This document shows positions 40,952 through 50,005 of a stretch of DNA of 64,000 bases, in pieces. Location: the NCBI GenBank assembly GCA_029432775.1, contig JAROAZ010000026.1:34285-98284 (forward strand), given 5' to 3'. How positions within the stretch are numbered: position 1 is the stretch's first letter; every line of letters starts with the position of its first letter. Origin of the DNA: Pontiellaceae bacterium B12227. GTDB lineage: Bacteria; Verrucomicrobiota; Kiritimatiellia; Kiritimatiellales; Pontiellaceae. Both the position numbers and the translations under genes were made by a program. Under the pieces are notes generated by a model, which saw only the letters and a program-made list of their open reading frames with translations, did not search any database and was not told where the DNA came from.

Positions 40952-41962
40952 ATGAATTGCGCACTTAAATTTTTACTTCTCACGGTCGTTCCAATGACTG
41001 CATTTTCGCAGTATCTCCCGAGCGCCCAACCCCAATCTCAACTGCAGCCTCAGCAACCGGTTTCCATTGAAATCGACGGCTACGCGGCGAAGGTTAACGA
41101 CCAGGTGATCACCCGCGGCGAAGTCCGCGAGGCCATGGCCCCGTTGCTACCCGAGCTCTACCGCCAGTACAAAGGACCGCAGCTCGAAACAGAACTGAAA
41201 AGAGCTTTTGTGAGCGCCCGCAACGAGATCGTGGAACGGACCTTGATCATGGAAGCCTTCAAAGAGCGAGGGGGAGCCATTCCCGACCAGTATGTGAACG
41301 ACGAAATCAAACGCACCATCAATGAGCGTTTTAAGGGCGACAAAGCCATGTTCGAGCAGGTGCTCTCCGAGCAGAAGAAAACACGCGAAGAATATATGGA
41401 AGTGATTCGCGAACAGATGGCCGTCGGCATGATGATCAGCGAAGAGGTATCCCGCCGCGCCCGCATCACCCCGGCCCAGATTCGGGCGGAGTATGAGCGG
41501 AACAAAGAAATTTATTTTATTCCCGAAAAGGTCAAATACAGCGTCATCGTGCTGAATAAAGGCGCCACCCCTGAAGATCAGGCGGTGAAGAAGGAAGAGG
41601 CAACAAAGGTTCGGCAACGCCTGATCGATGGAGCCGACTTCGGTGAAACCGCCAAAGAAGTTTCAGAAGGCAGCCGTGCGGCGGATGGAGGTTCCTTCCC
41701 CTGGATGCAGCCGAAAGACGTACGCGAAGAACTCCGCGAAACCCTGCAGACTCTTCCGGCTGGAGAAATCAGCGAAATCATCAACACCGAAACCCAGCTC
41801 TACCTTGTGAAAGTAGAAGCCCGCCGTCAGCCGGGGTACAAAACATTTGATGAGGTTCGCGAAAACATCAAAAACGCTCTCACCGCCAAAGAGCGCGAGC
41901 GCCTTAAGAAGCGATGGATCGAACGGCTCCGCGACGATCACTACATTGTGCTCTACGACTAA
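40952..41962 (+). CDS. Periplasmic parvulin-type peptidyl-prolyl isomerase, SurA-like
   Basis: The 336-residue protein starts MNCALKFLLLTVVPMTAFSQ, a signal peptide. A SurA/PpiC N-terminal helical chaperone region (YAAKVNDQVITRGEVREAM... to about residue 185) is followed by one parvulin domain (about residues 200-300, VKYSVIVLNKG...GADFGETAKEVSEGS). It likely folds outer membrane proteins in the periplasm. It has one PPIase domain, against two in E. coli SurA. It is divergent from era. Confidence 0.9.
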   Translation: MNCALKFLLLTVVPMTAFSQYLPSAQPQSQLQPQQPVSIEIDGYAAKVNDQVITRGEVREAMAPLLPELYRQYKGPQLETELKRAFVSARNEIVERTLIMEAFKERGGAIPDQYVNDEIKRTINERFKGDKAMFEQVLSEQKKTREEYMEVIREQMAVGMMISEEVSRRARITPAQIRAEYERNKEIYFIPEKVKYSVIVLNKGATPEDQAVKKEEATKVRQRLIDGADFGETAKEVSEGSRAADGGSFPWMQPKDVREELRETLQTLPAGEISEIINTETQLYLVKVEARRQPGYKTFDEVRENIKNALTAKERERLKKRWIERLRDDHYIVLYD

Positions 41963-42020
41963 AACAGCCGAAGGTCTAATACTCAAAGGTCCGGACTTTT
42001 GACCATTGGCAAAGCCGGCT

Positions 42021-42425
42021 CTACTCATCCGGCCCCACGCGGCCTCTGAGCTTTTTCTTAGAGGCCTGTTTTGATTTTTCATCCAGCATTTTGGCTTTGG
42101 CACGGCGGGAGCGGCGGCGCTTCTGACGGCGGATCTTTTCGATCGCCTGCTGCTTTTTACTCTTTTCCCCGAGCACCTTACCTTCGATCCGTTCGCACAG
42201 CTCCTTCCGGGCCCAATAGCGGTTGTCCGCCTGCGAGCGGGTTTTCTGGCAGCGAATTTCCGAACCGGAGGGCACGTGCCGCAACTGCACACAGGAAGAG
42301 GTCTTATTGATCTTCTGCCCGCCACTGCCGGAGCCGCGGATAAAATGCTCTTCCAGATCGTGCTCCAGCACCTCCAGTTTCTCCATCCGGGCATGAAGCC
42401 GTTCCCATTTTTCAGCTGTAATCAT
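42021..42425 (-). CDS. GGQ-domain release factor-like protein, ArfB/Ict1-type ribosome rescue
   Basis: The 134-residue protein has the catalytic GGQ (residues 35-37) in RGSGSGGQKINKTSSCVQL and no stop-recognition domain. A C-terminal tail very rich in Lys and Arg follows (IRRQKRRRSRRAKAKM). That layout is of ArfB/Ict1 or C12orf65 proteins, which hydrolyse peptidyl-tRNA on stalled ribosomes using the basic tail in the empty mRNA channel. Function is from the family. The size and tail fit ArfB (about 140 residues). Confidence 0.88.
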   Translation of the reverse strand: MITAEKWERLHARMEKLEVLEHDLEEHFIRGSGSGGQKINKTSSCVQLRHVPSGSEIRCQKTRSQADNRYWARKELCERIEGKVLGEKSKKQQAIEKIRRQKRRRSRRAKAKMLDEKSKQASKKKLRGRVGPDE

Positions 42426-42494
42426 GCATGCATCTTATGAACTCCCCGCCCCTTTCGCAATTGATTTCACCTAAGCGGAAGATATGATGTCGGC

Positions 42495-43322
42495 ATGGAA
42501 GAAATCTCATCGATCGTGCATACGGCCCTAACAGCCTTTCTTTTAATCGGCGGCTTTATGACAGCAGCCCTACTCTACCTGAATCATCGGAGGAATCCTC
42601 CGAGCGGTGCGCAGCTGACTGAAGTCCTGTCCGAGCGCTCCTGGAGTACGTTGCAGGTCTTCATCCTGCTCGGCAGCCTTTTCCTGCTCTACTATCTTGC
42701 CGGCTTGTCAGGACCCTTGATCGGGCAGTTTATCTACGAAGAGCAAGTCCCCTTCGTGAAACTGATGATTACACTCGTTATCTATACCATTCTAATGGTG
42801 CTGATCGGCATCATGAACAAACGAAATGGCGGCAGCTGGGCCAGCAGTCTGGGCATGGAATTTTCCAACCTTCGGAAACTGCTGCTTGCACCCGTAGCCT
42901 ATCTGGCCGTCATCCCGTTTATCATTCTGGCCTCCAAAGGCTATCATCTGCTGTTGGAGAAACTTTCTTCCTCTGAAGTTGAGCTGCAGGAAGTAGCCCA
43001 GATTGTTTCGGGCAACCTGAGTTGGGTGGAAATACTCTATATCCTCACTGCGATCTTTGTGGCACCGGTTTATGAGGAGCTGATGTTCCGCGGCGTACTA
43101 TTCCCCTATTGCGTCAAAAGGGCCGGACTGGTTCCGGCAACGCTTGCGGTATCCGTGCTGTTCGCGCTGATGCACTTTCATCTGCCGTCGTTTGTGCCGC
43201 TGCTGATGCTCTCGGCCGCGCTCTGCCTGACCTACCGACGCACCGGGTCGCTATGGACCAGCATCGGGGTACACATGATCTTCAATGCCGTCAGCATTCT
43301 GGCCCTGAACATTTCGGGCTGA
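42495..43322 (+). CDS. CPBP-family intramembrane metalloprotease
   Basis: The 275-residue protein has about eight membrane helices. It has the CPBP (Abi/CAAX) motifs: EELMFRG near residue 195 (glutamates and Arg), an LFALMHFHLPSF helix with the zinc-ligand His, and a later TGSLWTSIGVHMIFNAVSIL with the final His and Asn. Members cleave prenylated or membrane-embedded peptides or act in bacteriocin immunity; the substrate here is unknown. No strong ribosome binding site is visible before the ATG. It converges on the hexokinase gene across an exact TTCCAA palindrome. Confidence 0.87.
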   Translation: MEEISSIVHTALTAFLLIGGFMTAALLYLNHRRNPPSGAQLTEVLSERSWSTLQVFILLGSLFLLYYLAGLSGPLIGQFIYEEQVPFVKLMITLVIYTILMVLIGIMNKRNGGSWASSLGMEFSNLRKLLLAPVAYLAVIPFIILASKGYHLLLEKLSSSEVELQEVAQIVSGNLSWVEILYILTAIFVAPVYEELMFRGVLFPYCVKRAGLVPATLAVSVLFALMHFHLPSFVPLLMLSAALCLTYRRTGSLWTSIGVHMIFNAVSILALNISG

Positions 43323-43323
43323 C

Positions 43324-43338
43324 TTCCAACTATTGGAA
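43324..43338. repeat. TTCCAA-CTA-TTGGAA palindrome
   Basis: Exact copy spanning the stop codon of the hexokinase gene, right after the CPBP stop. Confidence 0.9.
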
Positions 43339-44631
43339 AGCGGTTAAGCCGGCGATGGCCGCTCCAACGACCGGCGCGTCGTCCACCTGAATGCACTTGA
43401 TGTGCAGTCCGCGCTCCTTGAGCATCGGTTGGAGATAGCCCTGCACTTTTTCCGGCATCTGATAGGTATAGTAATAGGTCGAGCCGTCAATATTGACACA
43501 GACGGGGCGTTCCGGATCGGTTCCGGCTCCGCCTTTTACCACCGCCGCACAGATGTTGACCGCTGTCAGCAGCGCGGCCCGATCGACGACCCCCTTGAAA
43601 ACGGTCCGCATAATCTCGCGGTCTTCTTCGGTGTAATCATCCGATCCCAGTTCCCCGATATCCCGTCCGTTTTCCGCGGCCAGGTTGTCGATCTGAATGA
43701 TATAGAGATCGTCCAGGGCAGCTAGAGCGGCAGCCCCTTTTTCGGAGAAAACACCCAGTTCGCTGGAAAGGGTTTTCAGCAGCTTCAGCGTCATGGTGCC
43801 CATATACACGCCGGAAAGTACTTTTTCAAAAACGTGGCTACCCGGATTTTCGCTCTCATTGTCGACTTGAATATCCAGTGGACCGCGCTGATAGGCCGCA
43901 AAACCGCCGGACTCTACATTGATGACCTGGGATCCTTCGGTCAGATCCACTTCCAGTTTTCCGATTTTGCTGTTCTGCTCCACGTAAGCGGTGTTGGTAC
44001 CGGTTCCGAGAATGAAACCGATATAGGACGAGGCATCGAAAGCCTGCCCCTGGGCCAGTCCGGCCAGCAGACAAGCCACAGTATCGTTCAGCACAACAAC
44101 CTGCCGGCCCTCAATGCCGCGTTCTTCCAGCGCCGCCAACAGACCTTCGCCAATATGCTGCCCAACGAGTTCAGGAATCTTGATCTCCTTCGTCCAGTGC
44201 AACAGCTGACCGTCGAAGTTGGGTTTAATGGTGGCCGGATAGGAGAAACAGAAGCCAATGCTGTCGAATTCATCCTTCATCGGTTCGAGCGCATCCACGA
44301 GGACCTGATAGAATTCAGCTTTAGTCTTTTCCTCAAAGCGTCCAGGCATCGGCTGCTTGCTGAAACCGGAGAGTTCAACCTCACCGGCCTCATTAAAGGT
44401 GACGATACAAACGCGCAGATTGGTTCCGCCGGCATCGATTACCGCCACCGACTTACCCACCGGAACCTGACCGTCCGCACCGACATAGGCTGGAATCATG
44501 GCCAGAGAACCGGCATCTTCGGCCAGCCCTCGCTCCATTTCACTCAGAAAATTGTTTAGTAACTCTTCTGCACTATACGCATCAGCTGATACCAGTTGGT
44601 TTTTCAGCCAGGTTTTAACTTTATCCGTCAT
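43330..44631 (-). CDS. Hexokinase of the eukaryote-like type
   Basis: The 433-residue protein has the hexokinase phosphate-1 loop VIDAGGTNLRVCIVTF, the catalytic Asp in VVVLNDTVACLLAGL, the GFILGTGTNTAYVE phosphate-2 loop, and the IQVDDAPVVGAAIAGLTAF adenosine motif near the C-terminus. This large single-domain form with SFSYPA-type sugar loop (here GFCFSYPATIKPNFDG) is like eukaryotic hexokinases rather than ROK glucokinases or Glk. It phosphorylates glucose or a related hexose. The 3' end overlaps an exact TTCCAA palindrome. Confidence 0.9.
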   Translation of the reverse strand: MTDKVKTWLKNQLVSADAYSAEELLNNFLSEMERGLAEDAGSLAMIPAYVGADGQVPVGKSVAVIDAGGTNLRVCIVTFNEAGEVELSGFSKQPMPGRFEEKTKAEFYQVLVDALEPMKDEFDSIGFCFSYPATIKPNFDGQLLHWTKEIKIPELVGQHIGEGLLAALEERGIEGRQVVVLNDTVACLLAGLAQGQAFDASSYIGFILGTGTNTAYVEQNSKIGKLEVDLTEGSQVINVESGGFAAYQRGPLDIQVDNESENPGSHVFEKVLSGVYMGTMTLKLLKTLSSELGVFSEKGAAALAALDDLYIIQIDNLAAENGRDIGELGSDDYTEEDREIMRTVFKGVVDRAALLTAVNICAAVVKGGAGTDPERPVCVNIDGSTYYYTYQMPEKVQGYLQPMLKERGLHIKCIQVDDAPVVGAAIAGLTAFQ

Positions 44632-44704
44632 AGGTTTTCTCCTGAAAAATATTTTATAACGTTATTAAAAAGCCAGGACAAGTCGAGTTACACAATGGTT
44701 CTGT

Positions 44705-46177
44705 TCACATTTCATCTCCGTTAGCGGGTATGTTCATTAGAAAATCATTGCGAAACCACGCCTCCAGATCCGTACCATTGCGATGAAGCCGGCACTTGGT
44801 ATAGAGCACGTTAAACTGCGGCTCGGTATGCAGACCGTTCAGCACCAGTTCATCAAACTCTTCAGAATCGCCACAGAGCAGGATATCAGGCTGCCACCTG
44901 TAGAATACGGACCGGGTAAAACCAGTATGGTTTTTAAAATTGGCGGCATCGCCGGGCGCATGGGCCATCTCGGTATTATTCAGCCCCATGAGATCAAGAA
45001 CGGGCCCGGGGTAGCCCAGCTTATTTCCGCCGGCGGTAATGGCGGCCACGGTGGGCCAGGTTTCCAGATCCTGGAACATATGAGCCAGTGCCGCTCCATT
45101 TTCGCGCCCCTCTTTGGCAATGCGGAACTCATGTTTAATATGAGATGTGAAGGGGAATAGAATCCAACCGGCCAACAGCAACACGGGCAGAACGAACCGG
45201 CCGAGCCGAGGAGGCAGGTTGGCCGTCATGCGCGGCCACTCATTGGCTCCAATCAGGCAGATCAGCGGCCAGAGCGGCTGATAGAACCGGAACCCACCAA
45301 AATGATCCCCGCCCACCAACACCGGAATTCCAATGCCTGGAAGGAGAAAAACTGCCAGCCAGAACGAGTTGCTCCAGCCCTTCTCCGCACGCGCCAACAC
45401 ACGAAGCAGAATAACCAGCAGCCCCAGCACCATTCCCCCACTCACCGCAAATCGCAGCAGATAGCCCATGCCATCGAGCAGGTTCGAGAAGAGCCCCGGA
45501 GACACTTTGGCATAGAAGGTATTCGGCACGGGATAACCGAAATAACTCAGACGGAAGCCGATCAAGGCCCCGAGCGTCAGCAGATAAACCAACAGCACCG
45601 GCAACGCGGTTTTGATCCGGCGGCCGGATTCTCCGAGCATGAAAACCAGCAGAATTACCCACACACCCCAGAGCATCGATTCAGGACGCGTGAGCAGCAG
45701 GAGCGGAAGCAGCAGCAACACCGCGCCCCGCCGCCGCTCCACCACAGCCAGCCCGAGCAGCGTAATAATCAGACACCAGAGCCCGGTTTCCATCAGGGTG
45801 AGCTGGCACCAGACAAACCAGACTGGAGCGGCCGCCAACATCAGAACAAAGCGCCCCGGATGCACCGCCCGTTTCAGACAGGCCTTAATGGTTGCCGTCC
45901 CCAGCAGCACGTTCAGCAACAGCAGTGGTTTTTCCAGTGATTGGAAAATGGCGGTAAGCCCGGAACAGATGAGCGTCCACAGCAGCGAGGTGAACCCCTC
46001 GACCGTTTCGCCGCCGATGTTGTAGACAAATCCATGCCCCGCCGCAAAATTCTGCGCATAGACAAAGAAGATATCCGCATCGTCAATACCCGTTGCGGGT
46101 CGGCCCATCAAAACCCACACCGCAACCCCGCCTGAAATAACGGTTAGCAAAGATAGGATGAGGTTCCGGCAATTCAT
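44705..46177 (-). CDS. Multi-pass membrane protein, probable GT-C-type glycosyltransferase
   Basis: The 490-residue protein has about 10-12 membrane helices. Its first loop is DDADIFFVYAQNFAAGHGFV followed by GGETVEGFTSLLW, similar to AftB-like arabinofuranosyltransferases and other GT-C enzymes whose first periplasmic loop bears acidic catalytic residues. A soluble C-terminal domain (FRNDFLMNIPANGDEM end) follows. It probably transfers a sugar from a polyprenyl phosphate donor; the acceptor is unknown. It is transcribed leftward, downstream of no clear partner. Confidence 0.72.
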   Translation of the reverse strand: MNCRNLILSLLTVISGGVAVWVLMGRPATGIDDADIFFVYAQNFAAGHGFVYNIGGETVEGFTSLLWTLICSGLTAIFQSLEKPLLLLNVLLGTATIKACLKRAVHPGRFVLMLAAAPVWFVWCQLTLMETGLWCLIITLLGLAVVERRRGAVLLLLPLLLLTRPESMLWGVWVILLVFMLGESGRRIKTALPVLLVYLLTLGALIGFRLSYFGYPVPNTFYAKVSPGLFSNLLDGMGYLLRFAVSGGMVLGLLVILLRVLARAEKGWSNSFWLAVFLLPGIGIPVLVGGDHFGGFRFYQPLWPLICLIGANEWPRMTANLPPRLGRFVLPVLLLAGWILFPFTSHIKHEFRIAKEGRENGAALAHMFQDLETWPTVAAITAGGNKLGYPGPVLDLMGLNNTEMAHAPGDAANFKNHTGFTRSVFYRWQPDILLCGDSEEFDELVLNGLHTEPQFNVLYTKCRLHRNGTDLEAWFRNDFLMNIPANGDEM

Positions 46178-46206
46178 CGATGCAATCTAGCGCATCGCCC
46201 GGAACT

Positions 46207-46221
46207 TTCCAAGGATTGGAA
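46207..46221. repeat. TTCCAA-GGA-TTGGAA palindrome
   Basis: Exact copy between the GT-C-like and SHD1 genes; an imperfect copy follows at 46224. Confidence 0.9.
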
Positions 46222-46294
46222 ACTTCCGAAGGTTGAAAAACAATAAATTTCTATATAACATCGTTATGTTCAAGAATAACCTATGGAGAACGAG

Positions 46295-47146
46295 ATGAAA
46301 TTGTTGATATTCCTGTTTTTTCTTTCTGCTATGCCGACCTTTGCTGCAGATGCTTTCCGTACCTTTACCTCTGCGGATGGACGAACCCTGAAAGCCAAAA
46401 TACTTTCCTATGACGAGCGGAAGGAAAAGGTTGAGATCCAGCGGGAAGACAATCGCAAGCTAACAGTATCTCCGGCCTCGTTTTCCGAGAAGGACCAGAC
46501 GCATATCCGGAAATGGTATGCAGCGCAGGTCTTCATGTCGCCCAATCTTTTTCAGCTGGAAGTGAAGCGTAAAGAAACCGGATCGACCAAAAAAGAACAT
46601 GAGGTCGATGTGGGCGAAGATGGCGGTGGCGGTGGCCGACGTGGCGGTGGAGAAACCGGAGTGATCACCGTGGCCATTGATAAAAGAACCACCTACAAGT
46701 TCAATCTGACGCTTGAAAACAAAAGTAATACCCAGCTTAACGGCATAACCATCGAGTACCGCATCTATTACGATCAGCAGAAAGCCGTGCTGGATGAAAA
46801 AGCCAACAAGGGCCGTGCAGAAGACTCCGATCGGCCGGAACGTTATATGGCTGTGGATGCGTTGAAAGCGAAAGAATCGCGTGCCCGCCTGAAACCTGCC
46901 GAAGCAAAAAGCAGGCGCACCGTCTCCACCACTTCTGTCACGTTGCTCGAGCGCTCTGCAAGCCGTTCCTGGGGCGACAAGATTGACCTGAAGAGCAACC
47001 TGCACGGTGCATGGATTCGGCTCACGATGAAAGGACCGGACGGAGAGGTGCTGACGCGTGACGTTGCCTCCTCGAACTCAATCATGAAAAAGTTTCCCTG
47101 GGAGGTCCCGGATGACCTTCTCGTTCAGGATCAACCTGCAGACTAA
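46295..47146 (+). CDS. Secreted SHD1-domain protein
   Basis: The 283-residue protein has a signal peptide (MKLLIFLFFLSAMPTFA) and an N-terminal SHD1-like domain (FRTFTSADGRTLKAKILSYD...LTVSPASFSEKDQTHIRKW), a small beta domain common in PVC bacteria. A Gly-rich linker (GGGGGRRGGGETG) and an immunoglobulin-like beta region (TYKFNLTLENKSNTQLNGIT) follow. The ATG at 46295 has GGAG 9 bases upstream. Function unknown; a periplasmic or surface role is likely. It overlaps the end of the DUF481 gene by 4 bases (convergent). Confidence 0.78.
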   Translation: MKLLIFLFFLSAMPTFAADAFRTFTSADGRTLKAKILSYDERKEKVEIQREDNRKLTVSPASFSEKDQTHIRKWYAAQVFMSPNLFQLEVKRKETGSTKKEHEVDVGEDGGGGGRRGGGETGVITVAIDKRTTYKFNLTLENKSNTQLNGITIEYRIYYDQQKAVLDEKANKGRAEDSDRPERYMAVDALKAKESRARLKPAEAKSRRTVSTTSVTLLERSASRSWGDKIDLKSNLHGAWIRLTMKGPDGEVLTRDVASSNSIMKKFPWEVPDDLLVQDQPAD

Positions 47147-48450
47147 AAGTCGTAAGCCAGACTGACGATTAATTGGTAGTCATCCTGTTTCGGAATAGAG
47201 CCATCGGAATCCGCTTGCGGATTTTGCACACGGTCCCAGATCAACGATACATCCAGATCTAAATCCTTGAATAGATCAAAGGATAATTTAGTTAGCATGT
47301 GGTGGGTATACGTTCCATTGGCTTCATTGAGCCAGCGCATACTATAGTCAAACAGGTAATCCAGGTTTCCGCTCACTTCATAATCAAACAGCATGCCGAA
47401 CGTGCCAAATGCCGAAGAGGACTTCGGATCATTTCCGGCTTCAACAGAATCAAATACCTGATTCTGATACCCGCCCCCCAAACTCACGTTCCACTCCATC
47501 TTTGAGGAATGAACAATGTCATACCCCGTACCGGTTGATACCGAATACTGACTGTCAATATTCGAGAATGGGTCCCGATAATATTCCACGGCAAACACTT
47601 GCCAGAAAAACCGGGCCGTCAGGAAACGGTCAAAACTTGCATTCCACCGCTGATTATTCGCAGTCTCGAAATCTGCACTTTTGCTATAGTTGGCGATATA
47701 ATCGCTGGTAAGCCGGGTCGCAGCCGTGCGGCGCTTAATATTGGCCATCACCGTGGTGTCGGTTGTTTCCGTATTTCCGCCACGTGCATTGAGCCCAAAC
47801 GACAGCATGCCCGACCAGTTATCGCGCTCGCGTTGCCGCCCTCCTGCAATGGAGATCACTCTCGATCGAGGAACAACCACCTCATGCTCGGCGCGGCGCA
47901 ACACGACCTCATTCTCCCTGATCTCCAGCATCCCGCGCAGGACTTCTGTATCCCGCCGCCCGCCTTCGCCCTGAATAAAGATCGTTTTCATATTCCGGGT
48001 CCGCATTCGCTTCACATCTTCAATGTCGAAGGTCTGCAGATCCATTTCATCGCTATCGAATTCCAGCTCGTAATCATAGAGCACCTTAAAATCGCCCTTA
48101 AGCCATTCGCCGGAGGTTAACTGAATCCAGTCAAACTTGCTGTCGGGTGGCGGCATGAACGCTTCCCAAGGATCGATCTCTTTCTCCTTTTTTTTGGTCA
48201 CAGGCTCCGGCACCTTAACCAGTTTTTTTATGAGGTCGATTTTAGTCTCCTCCACAACCACGACATCATTCGTACTTTCAGCGGCAATTCGAACGGTTTC
48301 CGCCACTTCTGCAGCTTCAGCAGCCTCGTCCTTTTTCAGCACCGACATGGCCGCCTTCGCTGCAGCAGAATTCACCTCGTTCGTTTTAACCGAAGTGTCC
48401 TGAGCAAAGGCCGTACCGGCCAATATCATCCAGCAGAATAAAAGTCTCAT
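47143..48450 (-). CDS. DUF481-family outer membrane protein
   Basis: The 435-residue protein has a signal peptide (MRLLFCWMILAGTAFA) and an N-terminal domain of about 180 residues with a coiled-coil-like Ala/Glu region. A small beta module follows (SGEWLKGDFKVLYDYELEFD, similar to SHD1/YgdR-type folds), then a DUF481 barrel from about residue 210 (LSFGLNARGGNTETTDTTVM) ending IVSLAYDF with terminal Phe. DUF481 proteins, such as YdiY, are outer membrane barrels of unknown transport role. It could be a small-molecule pore. Confidence 0.85.
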   Translation of the reverse strand: MRLLFCWMILAGTAFAQDTSVKTNEVNSAAAKAAMSVLKKDEAAEAAEVAETVRIAAESTNDVVVVEETKIDLIKKLVKVPEPVTKKKEKEIDPWEAFMPPPDSKFDWIQLTSGEWLKGDFKVLYDYELEFDSDEMDLQTFDIEDVKRMRTRNMKTIFIQGEGGRRDTEVLRGMLEIRENEVVLRRAEHEVVVPRSRVISIAGGRQRERDNWSGMLSFGLNARGGNTETTDTTVMANIKRRTAATRLTSDYIANYSKSADFETANNQRWNASFDRFLTARFFWQVFAVEYYRDPFSNIDSQYSVSTGTGYDIVHSSKMEWNVSLGGGYQNQVFDSVEAGNDPKSSSAFGTFGMLFDYEVSGNLDYLFDYSMRWLNEANGTYTHHMLTKLSFDLFKDLDLDVSLIWDRVQNPQADSDGSIPKQDDYQLIVSLAYDF

Positions 48451-48469
48451 AGTTTAAATCTCACAATCA

Positions 48470-48952
48470 TTATTCGTTGTGGTAAGGGTGCCCTTCAACC
48501 ACAGTAAATGCCCGATACATTCCTTCAAGCAGAACAATCCGCGCAACGCCCCCGGCCATAACCAGCGAAGAGAGCGACCAAACAGCATTCGCTTTGCCGC
48601 GAATTGATTCGGCCAAGCCGAGCGCCCCACCGATCACCACGACCATCCGGCGTTTTCCAGCCATTGGAAAACCACCTTGCCTCGAAGTCCGGATCAGCTC
48701 CGCCATTTCCAAAGTCTGGATCTTTTTGCCACGCTCATCACAGGCCACCAGAAAGTCGCCTTCCTTAAGCAGTTTACTGATTCGCTCCGCCTCCGCCTCT
48801 TTGGTCTGCTCCGGTGTGCGAGACGACACCTTTTCATCCTTATACTCCGCCACCTCAACACCAAAAGGCTTCAGACGCTTGATATATTCATCCTGCGCTG
48901 AAGCCAAAGCCTTGGGTTTGATCTTTCCGGGAAGTAAAATAAGAACTTTCAT
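48470..48952 (-). CDS. rlmH: 23S rRNA pseudouridine-1915 N3-methyltransferase RlmH
   Basis: The 160-residue SPOUT methyltransferase has the AdoMet-binding VVIGGALGLAE segment, the SLSSLVMAGGVARIVLLE knot and the conserved C-terminal GHPYHNE. It methylates pseudouridine 1915 of 23S rRNA. It is 93 bases away from the SPFH gene that precedes it on this strand; a terminator-like hairpin and two TTCCAA palindromes (48971 exact, 49031 one mismatch) fill that gap. Confidence 0.96.
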   Translation of the reverse strand: MKVLILLPGKIKPKALASAQDEYIKRLKPFGVEVAEYKDEKVSSRTPEQTKEAEAERISKLLKEGDFLVACDERGKKIQTLEMAELIRTSRQGGFPMAGKRRMVVVIGGALGLAESIRGKANAVWSLSSLVMAGGVARIVLLEGMYRAFTVVEGHPYHNE

Positions 48953-48970
48953 GCACGCGGTTATGCCCTA

Positions 48971-48985
48971 TTCCAAGCATTGGAA
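48971..48985. repeat. TTCCAA-GCA-TTGGAA palindrome
   Basis: Exact copy just upstream of rlmH. Confidence 0.9.
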
Positions 48986-48988
48986 AAA

Positions 48989-49017
48989 GAAAAGACCGCC
49001 CCAAAGAGCGGCCTTTC
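48989..49017 (-). terminator. Imperfect terminator of the NfeD-SPFH operon
   Basis: On the minus strand AAAGGCCGCTCTTTGGGGCGGTCTTTT folds into a stem with one A-C mismatch and is followed by T's. It lies 29 bases after the SPFH stop and before rlmH, so rlmH probably has its own promoter. Confidence 0.7.
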
Positions 49018-49045
49018 CAGTCGAATATATTTCCAATGGATGGAA

Positions 49046-49963
49046 CTATTTGGTCACCTTGCCAATCACTTCTTTCGCCGTGGCAATCACACCGGCTACA
49101 TCCGACAGGTTGGAAGGAATGATCATGGTGTTGTTCACTTTGGCGAGATTTCCAAACTCGGAAATATACTGCTCGGCAATCCGAAGGTTAACCGCATCGG
49201 TTCCACCTTCCGCATTAATCGCCTGTGCAATTTCCGTGATTCCTTCCGCCGTGGCAGTGGCAATGGCTCGAATTTCTGATGCACGGCCGTCGGCTTCGTT
49301 TATCCGTTTCATTTTCTCACCTTCAGACTGGGCAATAGCCGCCTGCTTTTCTCCATCAGCCTGATTGATCTTCGCCTGGCGCTCGCCCTCGGACTCCGCA
49401 ATGACCGCCCGCTTTTCACGCTCCGCCTTCATCTGCTTTTCCATGGCTTCTTTAATGCTCTGCGGCGGCGTGATGTTCTTTACTTCATAGCGGGTCACCT
49501 TCACGCCCCACGGGTCCGATGCCGCATCCACGGCCTGAACAATTGCGCCGTTAATCGAGTCGCGTTCTTCGAATGTTTTGTCGAGGTCCAGCTTACCGAT
49601 CACCGAACGCATGGTCGTCTGTGCCAACTGCGTGGAAGCAAAGCTGTAGTTGCCGATCCCGTAAGAAGCATTTTTCGGGTCGATCACCTGCATATAGAGA
49701 ATACCATCCACCTCAACCGAGATATTATCTTTCGTAATACACATCTGCGGCGGCACATCCACTGCCTGCTCTTTCAGCGTGTGTTTGTAGGCCACCTTGT
49801 CAATAAACGGAATGAGGATATGAAGGCCAGCCTCCAGTGTTTTGCGGTATTTCCCCAGTCGTTCGACAATGAACGCATGCCGTTGCGGCACAATCTGCAT
49901 CGTTTTCGCAATCGAAACGATTATGAACAGTACAATGACTCCCGTGATTATTAATCCACCCAT
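49046..49963 (-). CDS. SPFH/band-7 (stomatin, paraslipin QmcA-like) protein
   Basis: The 305-residue protein has an N-terminal membrane helix (LIITGVIVLFIIVSIAKTM), an SPFH domain (VPQRHAFIVERLGKYRKTLEAG...RSVIGKLDLDKTFEERDSIN) and a coiled-coil tail with AEREKRAVIAESEGERQAKI repeats. It ends with the conserved NTMIIPSNLSDV strand of paraslipins. Such proteins form ring-like membrane microdomains and pair with NfeD proteins, as here (NfeD is encoded upstream in the same run). They influence membrane quality control. Confidence 0.95.
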   Translation of the reverse strand: MGGLIITGVIVLFIIVSIAKTMQIVPQRHAFIVERLGKYRKTLEAGLHILIPFIDKVAYKHTLKEQAVDVPPQMCITKDNISVEVDGILYMQVIDPKNASYGIGNYSFASTQLAQTTMRSVIGKLDLDKTFEERDSINGAIVQAVDAASDPWGVKVTRYEVKNITPPQSIKEAMEKQMKAEREKRAVIAESEGERQAKINQADGEKQAAIAQSEGEKMKRINEADGRASEIRAIATATAEGITEIAQAINAEGGTDAVNLRIAEQYISEFGNLAKVNNTMIIPSNLSDVAGVIATAKEVIGKVTK

Positions 49964-50005
49964 TTTATACCTCCAGATACTCTTTCGTTAATATCTCTGA
50001 TTCTA

